Shown here: piece by piece, positions 17,438 through 25,713 of the stretch | Position numbering within the stretch: the stretch's first letter is position 1 | How the letters are laid out: each line of letters starts with the position of its first letter | Position numbers and translations under genes: made by a program | Assembly: GCA_965250275.1 (NCBI GenBank) | Contig: OZ252297.1 | Span: 620,001 to 684,000 of the forward strand | Source: G965250275 sp965250275 | GTDB taxonomy: Bacteria; Pseudomonadota; Alphaproteobacteria; Rhodobacterales; Rhodobacteraceae | DNA: 64,000 nucleotides | Direction of reading: 5' to 3' | Notes under the pieces: generated by a model | Databases searched by the model: none | Told to the model about the DNA's origin: nothing | What the model saw: the letters and a program-made list of their open reading frames with translations, nothing else

Positions 17438-18133
17438 TTATTGATGGTAACGAGCAACCTTTGGTGGGTTTTTCTCTTTTAGGAACGCGTCCGATACCCA
17501 AATTGTGTCCAAAGACACAGGCGCGATGCTTCTTGGAACACGGATCAGATTGATCGGGAACTGTTTGTCCCTCTTATCCAGAAAGTCCTCAAAACCTCTT
17601 GCTAACCCAAAGGCACGTTCTGCGGTAACATCACAATCCAAAGCTTTTTGCACCAAAGCTGGATTGGACCAATAGACTGCAAGGTAGTGCACGATGGGGC
17701 GGAACCTTCGCCAGGCTTTCCTAACTGTCTCGATGCTCTTGGGGACATGATCGACATCGCGGGTTTCGGCTCTGTTGTTTCTTTTGCGGTTGCTGGGGTC
17801 TCGCTCCATCTCATGCTCATACTGTCTAAGTGCAACGATTGATTGAGCCGTACGCAGACTGACAGATGGTCCTTCAAGGTGATCACCTCTCTACATCTCA
17901 AGCAAAACGTGTGCGGCGTGACCCTTGGCTGTGAACTCGCGCGAAATCTGTTTGTTGCGCCGCCTAAGGTCGGCGTCACCGATGCCGTTTAACGCAAGCT
18001 GATACAGGCCCAAGATCTTTTCGACGCTGGTTTCTGATGCCGCGGCAAGGAACAACCACCCTGGGTTCGAGATGTAGGTGCCATCCGCATTCTGAATTGG
18101 TAAGAAGATTTTTGTTTCACCCGTGGCTTCCAT
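17438..18133 (-). pseudogene. Element gene interrupted by an in-frame amber codon
   Basis: An 80-codon frame starts at 18133, overlapping the integrase stop as TGATG, and ends at TAG 17891-17893. The same frame then continues open for about 150 codons to 17438 with coding-like composition (RTAQSIVALRQYE, then VRKAWRRFRPIVHYLAVYW). The second part has no ribosome site of its own before the ATG at 17809. One ancestral gene of about 230 codons with a nonsense mutation is the simplest reading; two small genes remain possible. No family is recognised. Confidence 0.6.
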
Positions 18134-19327
18134 CAGGCGCTCTCCACTGGCAATCCACTGCTTTGCGCGCTAGGGCAGACGAACTCGCCCCACTGCTTCA
18201 TCAGCACGCGTCTCTGATCCAGAAAATCAGTTCTCCGGTAAGCCCGCTCCACGGTACCGCCTGTCACATGACCCAAAGCCGCTTCGGCTACGTCATAGGG
18301 CGTGTTTGTGGTTTCAGCGACCCAATCGCGAAAGCTGGAGCGAAACCCGTGCGGTCGTGCCTCCATCCCGCGCCGCTTCATGTATTGGCTCATGGTCATG
18401 TCGGAAATCACCCCGCGCCGCGCGTTTGGGAAGAGGAAACCATCGCGCGCGAAAGGTCTGGCCGCCTCGATCACGGCAAGCGCTTCACCCGATAGCGGCA
18501 CCCGGAAGGCTTGGGTGGCATCCTTGCGACCTTTCATAACCTCTGCCGGGACGGTCCAGACGTCGCCGTCGACTTGATCCAGATGGATATGCCGGATCGG
18601 GCCGGATCGTACCGCCGTCAGAATGAGCAGGCGCAAGGCAAGCTCAGTGACCGTGCCACCGTTCAGGCTTTGATAGAAGGCAGGGACGTCCTGCCAGGGC
18701 AGGGCAGGGATGTGGCGAGCGGTGTGACGCTGTTTGCCCAGAAGAGCGCGTGCTTTGTCGGTGGCTTGCAGGTCGACATCCAATCCGAGGGCAGCGGCAT
18801 GGCGCAGGCAGAGCGACAGGCGGTTCATCGCTTTGCGCGCGGTATCCGCCTTGTCGTGCCAGATTGGCGCCAACGTGTCGCGAATGTCTCGCTGACCGAT
18901 GTCCGAGACCGGTACACGGCCCAGCTTTGGGAGGATGTGGAGTTCGAGCGACGTAAACCAACGACCTGCCTTGCCATCGCCCATGAGCTCAGCCTTGCGG
19001 CTTTCAAAGCGATCAAGCGCAACGTCTTTGAGCACGTGCATGTTGCGGGCGTCCTCGCGCCGCTTGCACCCCTGTTCCTTGATTGGGTCGAGACCCACCC
19101 GCATCAGCGCGCGAACCGGTTCAGAGCTTGACCGCTTCTTTCAGAGAAACCTCGGGAAAGGGCCCCAGTCCCATTTCGCGGCGCCTGCCATGCACGTGCA
19201 CACGCAGTATCCATTGGGCTCCCCCGTCAGGCCGCTTGAACAGCCATAGTCCATCCCCGTCCGAGTGCTTGCCCGGCGGTGCCGCTTTGACGGAGGCGGC
19301 GGTGAGCTTGTTCAAGGGCCGTGGCAA
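18133..19327 (-). pseudogene. Tyrosine recombinase (DUF4102/P4-type integrase), frameshifted
   Basis: Two frames together make one integrase. The first, from a TTG at 19327 (GGGG site 6 nt upstream), encodes the arm-binding DUF4102 part (LNKLTAASVKAAPPGKHSDG, then RREMGLGPFPEVSLKEAVKL) and stops at about 19127. The +1-shifted frame carries the rest to 18133: the core-binding domain and a catalytic domain with R in LLILTAVRSGPIRH, HGFR-x-SFRDW, LGHVTGG and the final tyrosine in VERAYRRTDF. A single-base insertion near 19120-19130 explains the break. It lies directly 3' of tRNA-Leu, the expected integration target. Likely inactive, unless the second frame alone is expressed from 19104. Confidence 0.85.
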
Positions 19328-19465
19328 TCCTGTCCCCTTTTCTGTCCACCCTCGACATATAGTATACCGTGGGGTCTGCTGGAACAGCTTGGAACAGACA
19401 TTTCTATAAAATACAGGTACTCCGCGAAAACGTGGGGTACCATGGTGTATTAAGATATAGGGGTG

Positions 19466-19552
<87 letters not shown>

Positions 19553-19698
19553 ACGGGTTGGTGAGAGCGGCGTTTAAGCCGCCTGAGCGGAGGTGTCAAA
19601 CGGATTCTTGGATCGGACCAGCAGCGGCGTTTTGCGACTTGTTCGGCGACTTCGTGGCAGGTAGATCTGCATAGGATATCTGGATCGGGAGCGATGAA

Positions 19699-20682
19699 AT
19701 GACCAAACTGGTCACGATTTTTGGCGGGTCGGGTTTTGTTGGCCGCTACATCGCGCGGCGCATGGCAAAAGAGGGCTGGCGGGTCCGTGTTGCGGTGCGC
19801 CGCCCCAACGAGGCGATTTTTGTCCGGCCTTACGGCGTTGTCGGACAGGTCGAGCCGGTTCTTTGCAATGTGCGTGATGACCGGTCAGTCGCTTCGGCAA
19901 TCTCCGGCGCCGATGCGGTTGTAAATTGCGTCGGTGTCTTGTCAGAGTCGGGGAAAAACGGGTTTGCAGCAGTTCAGTCTGAAGGTGCTGCGCGCATCGC
20001 GCGTCTGGCGGCGGCAGAGGGCATCTCACGGGTGGTGCAGATCTCGGCCATCGGAGCGGATCCGGAGGCTGAGAGTGAATACGCGCGCACCAAGGCCGAA
20101 GGTGAGGCCGCAGTTCTGGAGCATTGTCCGGACGCCGTGATCCTCAGACCCTCGATCATTTTCGGCGCCGAAGATCAGTTCTTCAATCGCTTTGCAGGGA
20201 TGGCGCGATTTGGCCCGATCCTGCCAGTCGTGGGGGCAAACACACGATTCCAGCCGGTCTATGTCGACGATGTTGCCCGTGCTGCCACTCTGGCGGTGCT
20301 TGGCCAGGCAAAGCCTGGTGTGTACGAGCTGGGTGGCCCGGATGTCATGAGTTTCCGTGCGCTGATGCATATGATGCTGGAGGAGATACGGCGTCGTAGA
20401 CTGGTGCTGAACATGCCGTTCTGGATGGCGCGGATCATGGCGTTTGGCTTTGACATGCTTCAGATTATGACGGTCGGACTGGTGCATAACGGGATGATCA
20501 CGCGCGATCAGGTCAAGAACCTGAGACATGACAACATCGTCTCGGAGGACGCCAACGGATTTGCGGATTTGGGCATCGTGCCAACCGCGATGGAGGCCGT
20601 GTTACCAGACTATCTGTGGCGCTTCCGCCCCTCAGGCCAATACGATGCCATCAAGGAATCAGCTGACAACCTGCGGGCCTAA
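19699..20682 (+). CDS. NAD(P)-binding epimerase, complex I NDUFA9-like
   Basis: 327 aa atypical SDR. The Rossmann start is VTIFGGSGFVGRYIARRMA (~5-23). The cofactor and active-site region has NCVGVLSESGKN and VQISAIGADP, with the Y-x-x-x-K-type pair in SEYARTKAEGE. This subfamily is found in most alphaproteobacteria and resembles the NDUFA9 assembly subunit of complex I; it may bind NADPH and quinone-pathway or sugar substrates. A GGGAG site precedes the ATG. The stop overlaps that of uppP on the opposite strand. Confidence 0.92.
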   Translation: MTKLVTIFGGSGFVGRYIARRMAKEGWRVRVAVRRPNEAIFVRPYGVVGQVEPVLCNVRDDRSVASAISGADAVVNCVGVLSESGKNGFAAVQSEGAARIARLAAAEGISRVVQISAIGADPEAESEYARTKAEGEAAVLEHCPDAVILRPSIIFGAEDQFFNRFAGMARFGPILPVVGANTRFQPVYVDDVARAATLAVLGQAKPGVYELGGPDVMSFRALMHMMLEEIRRRRLVLNMPFWMARIMAFGFDMLQIMTVGLVHNGMITRDQVKNLRHDNIVSEDANGFADLGIVPTAMEAVLPDYLWRFRPSGQYDAIKESADNLRA

Positions 20683-21500
20683 AGAGTCGGCGCGTTACCG
20701 GAGTACGCGTAGACCAGCAGCACCACGCCGAGGATCACGCGATAGACTACATAGGGCGTGAAGCTGACGGTGCGAAGTAGCCGCATCATTATGCTCAGCG
20801 CGAACAGCGCGGCGCCAAACGCAAGAGCTGCAGCAATGGCGCCATCACGGGCAGCATCCCAGTTCGCGCTGACCGCGGCATCGGCACCCAACAGGGCGCC
20901 AGACGCCAGAATCGTGGGGATGGACATCAGCATGGCCAGGCGCGCGGCGTCCTCGCGGCGATAGCCCAAGTGCCGTGCCCCAGTGATCGTGATCCCTGAC
21001 CGGGAGGTGCCCGGGATCAGCGAAATCGCCTGCCAGAGACCCATTGTGGCGGCGTGCCGCAAGGTCCAGTCCTTGGCCACATGCGTCTCGGCGCCGCGCT
21101 GATCAGCCCAATACAGCACGAGGCCGAATATGAGCATTGTCCAACCGATCACGGAAACGGACCGAAGCGCCTCGGTGAGTCCGGTGAAATGCAAGATCGC
21201 ACCTGCGACAATCACGGGAATGGTGGCAATCAGAAGGTTTAGCGCAAGGGAAGCGCCCGGCGTGTCGATGCTACCGGTCAGCATGCGGCCCGTCCCGACA
21301 AGGGCAAGTTTCACGTCCTTCCAGAAGTACAGAACGACTGCGCCAAGCGTGCCGACATGGACCGCCACGTCGATAAGAAGTCCCTGGTCGTCCAGACCGG
21401 TCAGCCCGGGCAAAAGGATCAGATGGCCGGAAGAAGAGACCGGAAGAAACTCGGTCAGACCCTGAATGACGGCGATAAGGAACAGTTGGAACAGGGGCAT
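20679..21500 (-). CDS. uppP: Undecaprenyl-diphosphate phosphatase
   Basis: 273 aa from the ATG at 21500; a GTG at 21536 is an alternative. Eight or so TM helices. The two family motifs are present: GLTEFLPVSSSGHL (~11-24), with the catalytic Glu and Ser, and PGTSRSGIT (~160-170), with the catalytic Arg. It dephosphorylates undecaprenyl diphosphate on the periplasmic side, recycling the lipid carrier for peptidoglycan, and gives bacitracin tolerance. It is convergent with the epimerase gene. Transcription starts in the 227-bp gap shared with gltD. Confidence 0.97.
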   Translation of the reverse strand: MPLFQLFLIAVIQGLTEFLPVSSSGHLILLPGLTGLDDQGLLIDVAVHVGTLGAVVLYFWKDVKLALVGTGRMLTGSIDTPGASLALNLLIATIPVIVAGAILHFTGLTEALRSVSVIGWTMLIFGLVLYWADQRGAETHVAKDWTLRHAATMGLWQAISLIPGTSRSGITITGARHLGYRREDAARLAMLMSIPTILASGALLGADAAVSANWDAARDGAIAAALAFGAALFALSIMMRLLRTVSFTPYVVYRVILGVVLLVYAYSGNAPTL

Positions 21501-21727
21501 GGGGCTTCGAATCGTGCTAGAGTGACTGCGTTGCACCGTAATAAGTTGCCTGAATGATAAGGAAAGCCCGGTTTTAGGTCCGGATAGTTACCTAAAATCC
21601 TCTTCCATCTTTCGGGTTTGACTTGTATGCAGGACTGGCAAGGAAAATAAGGTCAATAATGTTGACTTTTATTGCCTGTCACCTTGTCTTAAAGACACAC
21701 GCAGACCTGATTCATGGAGTTTGACCT

Positions 21728-23188
21728 TTGGCCGAGCAACCGATGCTGAAATTTGTCCAGATTGACCGGGTCATGCCGGAAAAGCGAGACGCCAGCACGC
21801 GCAAGGAAGACTTTGATGAGATCTATGCAGAGTACGCAGATCTCAAGGCAAAGGAACAATCCAGTCGGTGTTCCCAGTGCGGTGTGCCCTATTGCCAGAC
21901 GCATTGTCCGCTGCACAACAATATTCCAGACTGGTTGCGCCTGACCGCCGAAGGGCGACTTCAGGAGGCTTATGAAGTCAGCCAGGCGACCAACACCTTC
22001 CCCGAGATTTGCGGGCGCATCTGCCCACAAGACCGGCTCTGCGAAGGCAACTGCGTGATTGAGCAGTCTGGTCATGGCACGGTGACCATCGGGGCGATCG
22101 AAAAATACATCACCGACACAGCTTGGGAGAACGGTTGGGTTCAACCCATCAGCCCAACCATTGAACGGGCAGAAAGTGTTGGCATCATTGGTGCCGGCCC
22201 GGGCGGTCTCGCGGCGGCCGACGTCCTGCGCCGTGCCGGCATACGTGTCACCGTCTACGATCGGTACGACAGGGCTGGCGGCCTTCTGACCTACGGGATT
22301 CCGGGGTTTAAGCTGGAGAAAGATGTCGTCCTGCGCCGCAATGACCAGCTGGAACAAGGTGGCGTCGAGTTTGTTCTGAACTGCGATGTTGATGCAGATA
22401 TCTTCGCGGCCATTCGCGCAGAACATGACGCCCTGATCATTGCGACAGGTGTGTACAAATCCCGCGATCTCGAGATGCACGGTGCAGAGGCAGATGGCGT
22501 TGTTAAGGCAATCGATTTCTTAACCGCGTCCAATCGCAAGAGCTTTGGTGATGCGGTACCGGCATTTGACGATGGCGCGCTGAATGCAGACGGCAAACGG
22601 GTTGTTGTGATCGGGGGCGGGGACACTGCCATGGATTGTGTGCGCACCAGCGTCAGACAGGGGGCGGCATCCGTCAAATGCCTCTATCGCAGGGACCGCG
22701 CTAATATGCCTGGATCTCAGCGTGAGGTCGCAAACGCAGAAGAAGAGGGCGTGATCTTTGAGTGGTTGAGCGCGCCCAAGGGCTTCACCACGGCACTGGC
22801 GGACAGCAGCAACGATGCGGCGGGACATGTCACCGGCGTCAAGGTGCAGAAGATGCGGCTCGGCGCGCCCGACGCGACCGGTCGGCAGGCGCCCGAAGTG
22901 ATCGAAGGTGCGGACTATGTGGAAGACGCAGATCTGGTCATCATGGCGCTGGGCTTCGAGCCGGAGGATTTGCCAACGATGTGGGGGCAGCCGGAGCTGG
23001 CCGTGACACGCTGGGGCACAATCAAGGCAGAGTTCGGATCCGGGGCAACCGAAATGCCCGGAGTGTATGCAGTGGGTGACATCGTGCGCGGCGCGAGCCT
23101 TGTGGTTTGGGCCATCCGCGATGGCCGCGATTGCGCCGAGGCCATTCTCAAGCAATTCAACGCCACCGACGCGGTTGCCGCAGAGTAG
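21728..23188 (+). CDS. gltD: Glutamate synthase small subunit
   Basis: 486 aa with a TTG start at 21728 (GGAG 7 nt upstream); an ATG at 21743 would lose the family-typical MAEQ-x-ML start. The N-terminus has the 4Fe-4S cysteines C48, C51, C56, C60 and the second set in CGRICPQDRLCEGNC. FAD binding is at GIIGAGPGG (~155) and NADPH binding at VVVIGGGDTAMD (~300). With GltB it makes the NADPH-dependent enzyme that turns glutamine and 2-oxoglutarate into two glutamates. gltD and gltB are separated by five genes here. A TTGACT box at 21662 may be part of its promoter. Confidence 0.96.
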   Translation: MAEQPMLKFVQIDRVMPEKRDASTRKEDFDEIYAEYADLKAKEQSSRCSQCGVPYCQTHCPLHNNIPDWLRLTAEGRLQEAYEVSQATNTFPEICGRICPQDRLCEGNCVIEQSGHGTVTIGAIEKYITDTAWENGWVQPISPTIERAESVGIIGAGPGGLAAADVLRRAGIRVTVYDRYDRAGGLLTYGIPGFKLEKDVVLRRNDQLEQGGVEFVLNCDVDADIFAAIRAEHDALIIATGVYKSRDLEMHGAEADGVVKAIDFLTASNRKSFGDAVPAFDDGALNADGKRVVVIGGGDTAMDCVRTSVRQGAASVKCLYRRDRANMPGSQREVANAEEEGVIFEWLSAPKGFTTALADSSNDAAGHVTGVKVQKMRLGAPDATGRQAPEVIEGADYVEDADLVIMALGFEPEDLPTMWGQPELAVTRWGTIKAEFGSGATEMPGVYAVGDIVRGASLVVWAIRDGRDCAEAILKQFNATDAVAAE

Positions 23189-23291
23189 ATCGACCAATCG
23201 TCGGGTGCGTCAGAGCCAGTTTGGCGTGTCACATGGGCGGTGAGACGTACATCAGATGACCCGATGGTCCTCAAACGAGGGAGCAGGAACG

Positions 23292-23996
23292 ATGACAATC
23301 AATAGCGCAATTGCCAGTTTGACCCCAGCGCGGATGCGCTTTGCCGGCGTGATTTGTGCGTTGATGGTTTCTGGCCCGGCGCTTGCGCAGTCATCGATCG
23401 AAGTGCCCGAGGGGTGCACGCCTGAAGTGACGGTGCACAAAGCAGGGTGCGCAGCATCGACTATTATGATGTGCGGCGATGAGCGACGTGCTCAAACTTA
23501 CACGCGCGGCTCGTTGGAACACGAACACATCTACGACACCGACTGGTCTTTGCTTGGCTACAACTTTGAAACATCGGACACCGTCAATATGCGGCACCAG
23601 GAAAACACCGGGGCCAGCATGTCCTTCGCGGAATTGGTCGAAACCGGCGCATCGCCGTCAGAGGGCGCGTTCATGGTCAAAACCGGTCGCATCACACGCG
23701 AGTTTTTCCTCAGCGGTGAAAACCGCCTGACCGGCGACAGCATCACACTGGATGGTGAAACGTTTCTGGTCGGAGAGTCTTACCGGATCTTTGAGCCCAA
23801 GCCCGGTGCGGGTGGATTGGAGTTCAACATCGACTTCCTGATTTCACCTGAGCGCAATCTCTTCATCGAGGGTTCAATCACCCGCAACGCCTATGGCGCC
23901 GGAGAAGAACAAATGGACCACACCCCGCTGGCGCTGGCTTTGCCCGGCGCGCCGGGTTTCCTGGCGGACCGATCAATGGTGTCTTGTGATGGCTGA
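23292..23996 (+). CDS. Secreted protein of unknown function in the glt cluster
   Basis: 234 aa from the ATG at 23292 (AGGA site); the frame is open from 23256. A signal peptide of ~33 residues ends in GPALAQ. The mature part contains four Cys in its first ~40 residues and at its end (GCTPEVTV, KAGCAAS, MMCGDER and SCDG), and a long beta-rich middle (VKTGRITREFFLSGENRLTG). No known domain is recognised. Its stop overlaps the start of the first GFA gene, so it belongs to the same transcript. The Cys pairs suggest disulfides in the periplasm. Confidence 0.8.
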   Translation: MTINSAIASLTPARMRFAGVICALMVSGPALAQSSIEVPEGCTPEVTVHKAGCAASTIMMCGDERRAQTYTRGSLEHEHIYDTDWSLLGYNFETSDTVNMRHQENTGASMSFAELVETGASPSEGAFMVKTGRITREFFLSGENRLTGDSITLDGETFLVGESYRIFEPKPGAGGLEFNIDFLISPERNLFIEGSITRNAYGAGEEQMDHTPLALALPGAPGFLADRSMVSCDG

Positions 23997-24408
23997 GCAA
24001 CTCCAAGGCCAGTGCCTTTGTGGCGCGGTGCGCATCACGGCGCAGCGCAGCGAGACCATTCTGCGCGCGTGCCACTGCGACATGTGCAGAGAGTGGACAA
24101 GTTCGATGTTCATGTCGTTGCAGGTCGAGCAGGATACCCTCCGCGTGGACGGGCCTGTGACCTTGTATCGGTCGTCGGAATGGGCGCAGCGCGCCTTTTG
24201 CAGCGAGTGCGGGTCCGCGCTTTGGTACGAAACCGTGCATGACGGGCATCGGAACCTTGCCGCGGGATTGTTCGACAATGCTGGTGGTGGTGTTCTGGCG
24301 ATGGAGTTCAACGTGGATTGCAAGCCGCAGGGCTATGCCATGAGCGGCGACCACGAGCGACTGACCGAGGCCGAGACGCTTGCGCTCTTTGTGGGGGACG
24401 CGCCATGA
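23989..24408 (+). CDS. GFA-family protein 1
   Basis: 139 aa, CENP-V/GFA fold. All seven family cysteines are present: C9 and C11 (CLCG), C28, C30, C33 (CHCDMC), C71 and C74 (CSECG). They bind the structural and the labile zinc ion. The founding member was described as a glutathione-dependent formaldehyde-activating enzyme, but many members have no known substrate. It starts inside the previous gene (8-nt overlap) and ends with ATGA coupling to the next GFA gene. Confidence 0.93.
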   Translation: MAEQLQGQCLCGAVRITAQRSETILRACHCDMCREWTSSMFMSLQVEQDTLRVDGPVTLYRSSEWAQRAFCSECGSALWYETVHDGHRNLAAGLFDNAGGGVLAMEFNVDCKPQGYAMSGDHERLTEAETLALFVGDAP

Positions 24409-24818
24409 AGGGCAAATGCATGTGCGGTGCTGTGACGGTGGAGGCGCAGCCGGTTCGATCTGCGATGGTCGCCTGTCACTGCGACATGTGCCGCCGCTGG
24501 ACCAGTTCAATGTACATGGCGGTTCAGGTTGAGCCTGACTTTGCTGTTGACGGTCCTGTTCAGGAGTTCACGTCGTCGGACAAGGCGCGCCGCGCCTTTT
24601 GCCAGAAGTGCGGCTCCAACCTTTGGTTTTTGATCACCGAAGACGGACCGATGAATGGTCAGGTTCAGATGGCGGCCGGCCTCTTTGAAGATGCGGGTGG
24701 GGGTGCGCTCCGGCTCGAGTTGAATATCGAACGCAAGCCCGAAGGCTATGCCTTCGAAGGAGAGCGCCGCCAGCTGACACTCGCCGAAGAGATGGCTTTG
24801 CGGGAGGGAACGACATGA
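24405..24818 (+). CDS. GFA-family protein 2
   Basis: 137 aa, closest in sequence to GFA protein 1 (CHCDMCR-x-WTSSM and the AAGLF-DxAGGG block are shared). Cysteines C5, C7, C24, C26, C29, C66 and C69 are complete. ATGA overlaps link it to the GFA genes on both sides, so all are made from one mRNA. The close similarity of copies 1 and 2 points to a recent tandem duplication. Confidence 0.93.
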   Translation: MKGKCMCGAVTVEAQPVRSAMVACHCDMCRRWTSSMYMAVQVEPDFAVDGPVQEFTSSDKARRAFCQKCGSNLWFLITEDGPMNGQVQMAAGLFEDAGGGALRLELNIERKPEGYAFEGERRQLTLAEEMALREGTT

Positions 24819-25246
24819 GCAGCAAGACCGGCGGATGCCTGTGCGGCGCCGTACGCTACGCCTTGGAGACCGAACCTGATCACGTGGACTACTGCCATTG
24901 TGCGATGTGCGCACGGTTTGGCGGACCAATGGGATTGGAAGTGCCCCCCGGAGGCATCAGCTGGGAAGGCGAGGAGCAGATCCAGACCCATGCCTCTTCG
25001 GAATGGGCGGAGCGCGGTTTCTGCAAGGTATGTGGTTCTTCCCTGTTCTGGCGGATGACGGCCGAGGGTCCCGGTCAGGGCATGATCAGTTTGAATGCTG
25101 GCACGCTGGATGATCGAAACGGGTTACCGCTGAAAACCGAGATCTACATCGATATGAAACCTGACGGCTTTGCCTTTGCGGGGGAGCGCAAGACGATGAC
25201 AGAAGCCGAGGTTATTGCGGCCTTCGCACCGGACGCATCAGAATGA
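24815..25246 (+). CDS. GFA-family protein 3
   Basis: 143 aa with cysteines C8, C10, C27, C29, C32, C70 and C73. It is more diverged: the CHCAMCARFGG segment replaces the aromatic WTSS of copies 1 and 2, so the active-site pocket likely differs. It has the EIYIDMKPDGFAFAGER end typical of GFA proteins. ATGA overlaps with copies 2 and 4. Confidence 0.93.
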   Translation: MSSKTGGCLCGAVRYALETEPDHVDYCHCAMCARFGGPMGLEVPPGGISWEGEEQIQTHASSEWAERGFCKVCGSSLFWRMTAEGPGQGMISLNAGTLDDRNGLPLKTEIYIDMKPDGFAFAGERKTMTEAEVIAAFAPDASE

Positions 25247-25713
25247 CTGGTGCGTCTTGGGTCGATGCCTATCGCAGGACCGATGCGCTCACCGGGCAGT
25301 GTCTCTGCGGGGCTGTTCGTGTGCAGGTGAGCGGCGATCATGTGGCGGCGGTGGGCGTTTGCCATTGTGGGCTTTGCCAGCAATGGTCGGGCACAGTCTG
25401 GGCCGCTTTTGAAGCCAGCCCGGGCGCTGTGACGGTCACCGGTGAGGTTGCGCGCTACGCGTCGACCCCCTTTTCTGAACGTGCGTTCTGCCCGCGTTGC
25501 GGCAGCCATCTCTGGCTGCGTGATACCGATGATGACACAGCTCCTTACGAGCTGATGCCTGGGATCTTTGCAGAGGCGAAAGAGTTTCCGCTGATCTCTG
25601 AAATATACACTGATCGCGCGCCGGCCTATGCGCCGCTTTCGGGCGATCACCGGCGCGCGACGCGCGCCGAATACGAAGCCAAGAACCGCCACGTTGAGGG
25701 GGACAAGCCATGA
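25243..25713 (+). CDS. GFA-family protein 4
   Basis: 156 aa with an extra ~15 N-terminal residues. Cysteines C20, C22, C40, C42, C45, C83 and C86 are complete (CHCGLCQQWSG, CPRCGSHLW). It is the last of four coupled GFA genes; its stop overlaps the gltB start by ATGA. Translation of gltB is therefore probably tied to that of the GFA genes. Confidence 0.93.
   Translation: MTGASWVDAYRRTDALTGQCLCGAVRVQVSGDHVAAVGVCHCGLCQQWSGTVWAAFEASPGAVTVTGEVARYASTPFSERAFCPRCGSHLWLRDTDDDTAPYELMPGIFAEAKEFPLISEIYTDRAPAYAPLSGDHRRATRAEYEAKNRHVEGDKP

Noticed and set aside
17891..17893. Reading through TAG as recoding (programmed readthrough)
   Set aside because: No stem-loop or recoding signal is apparent, TAG is not a selenocysteine codon, and pyrrolysine machinery is not expected here. 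A nonsense mutation in a decaying element is simpler.
18735..18746. TGCCCAGAAGAG resembling the tRNA-Leu 3' end (possible att repeat)
   Set aside because: Only 12 nt match and it lies inside the integrase catalytic coding region, so it is probably chance.
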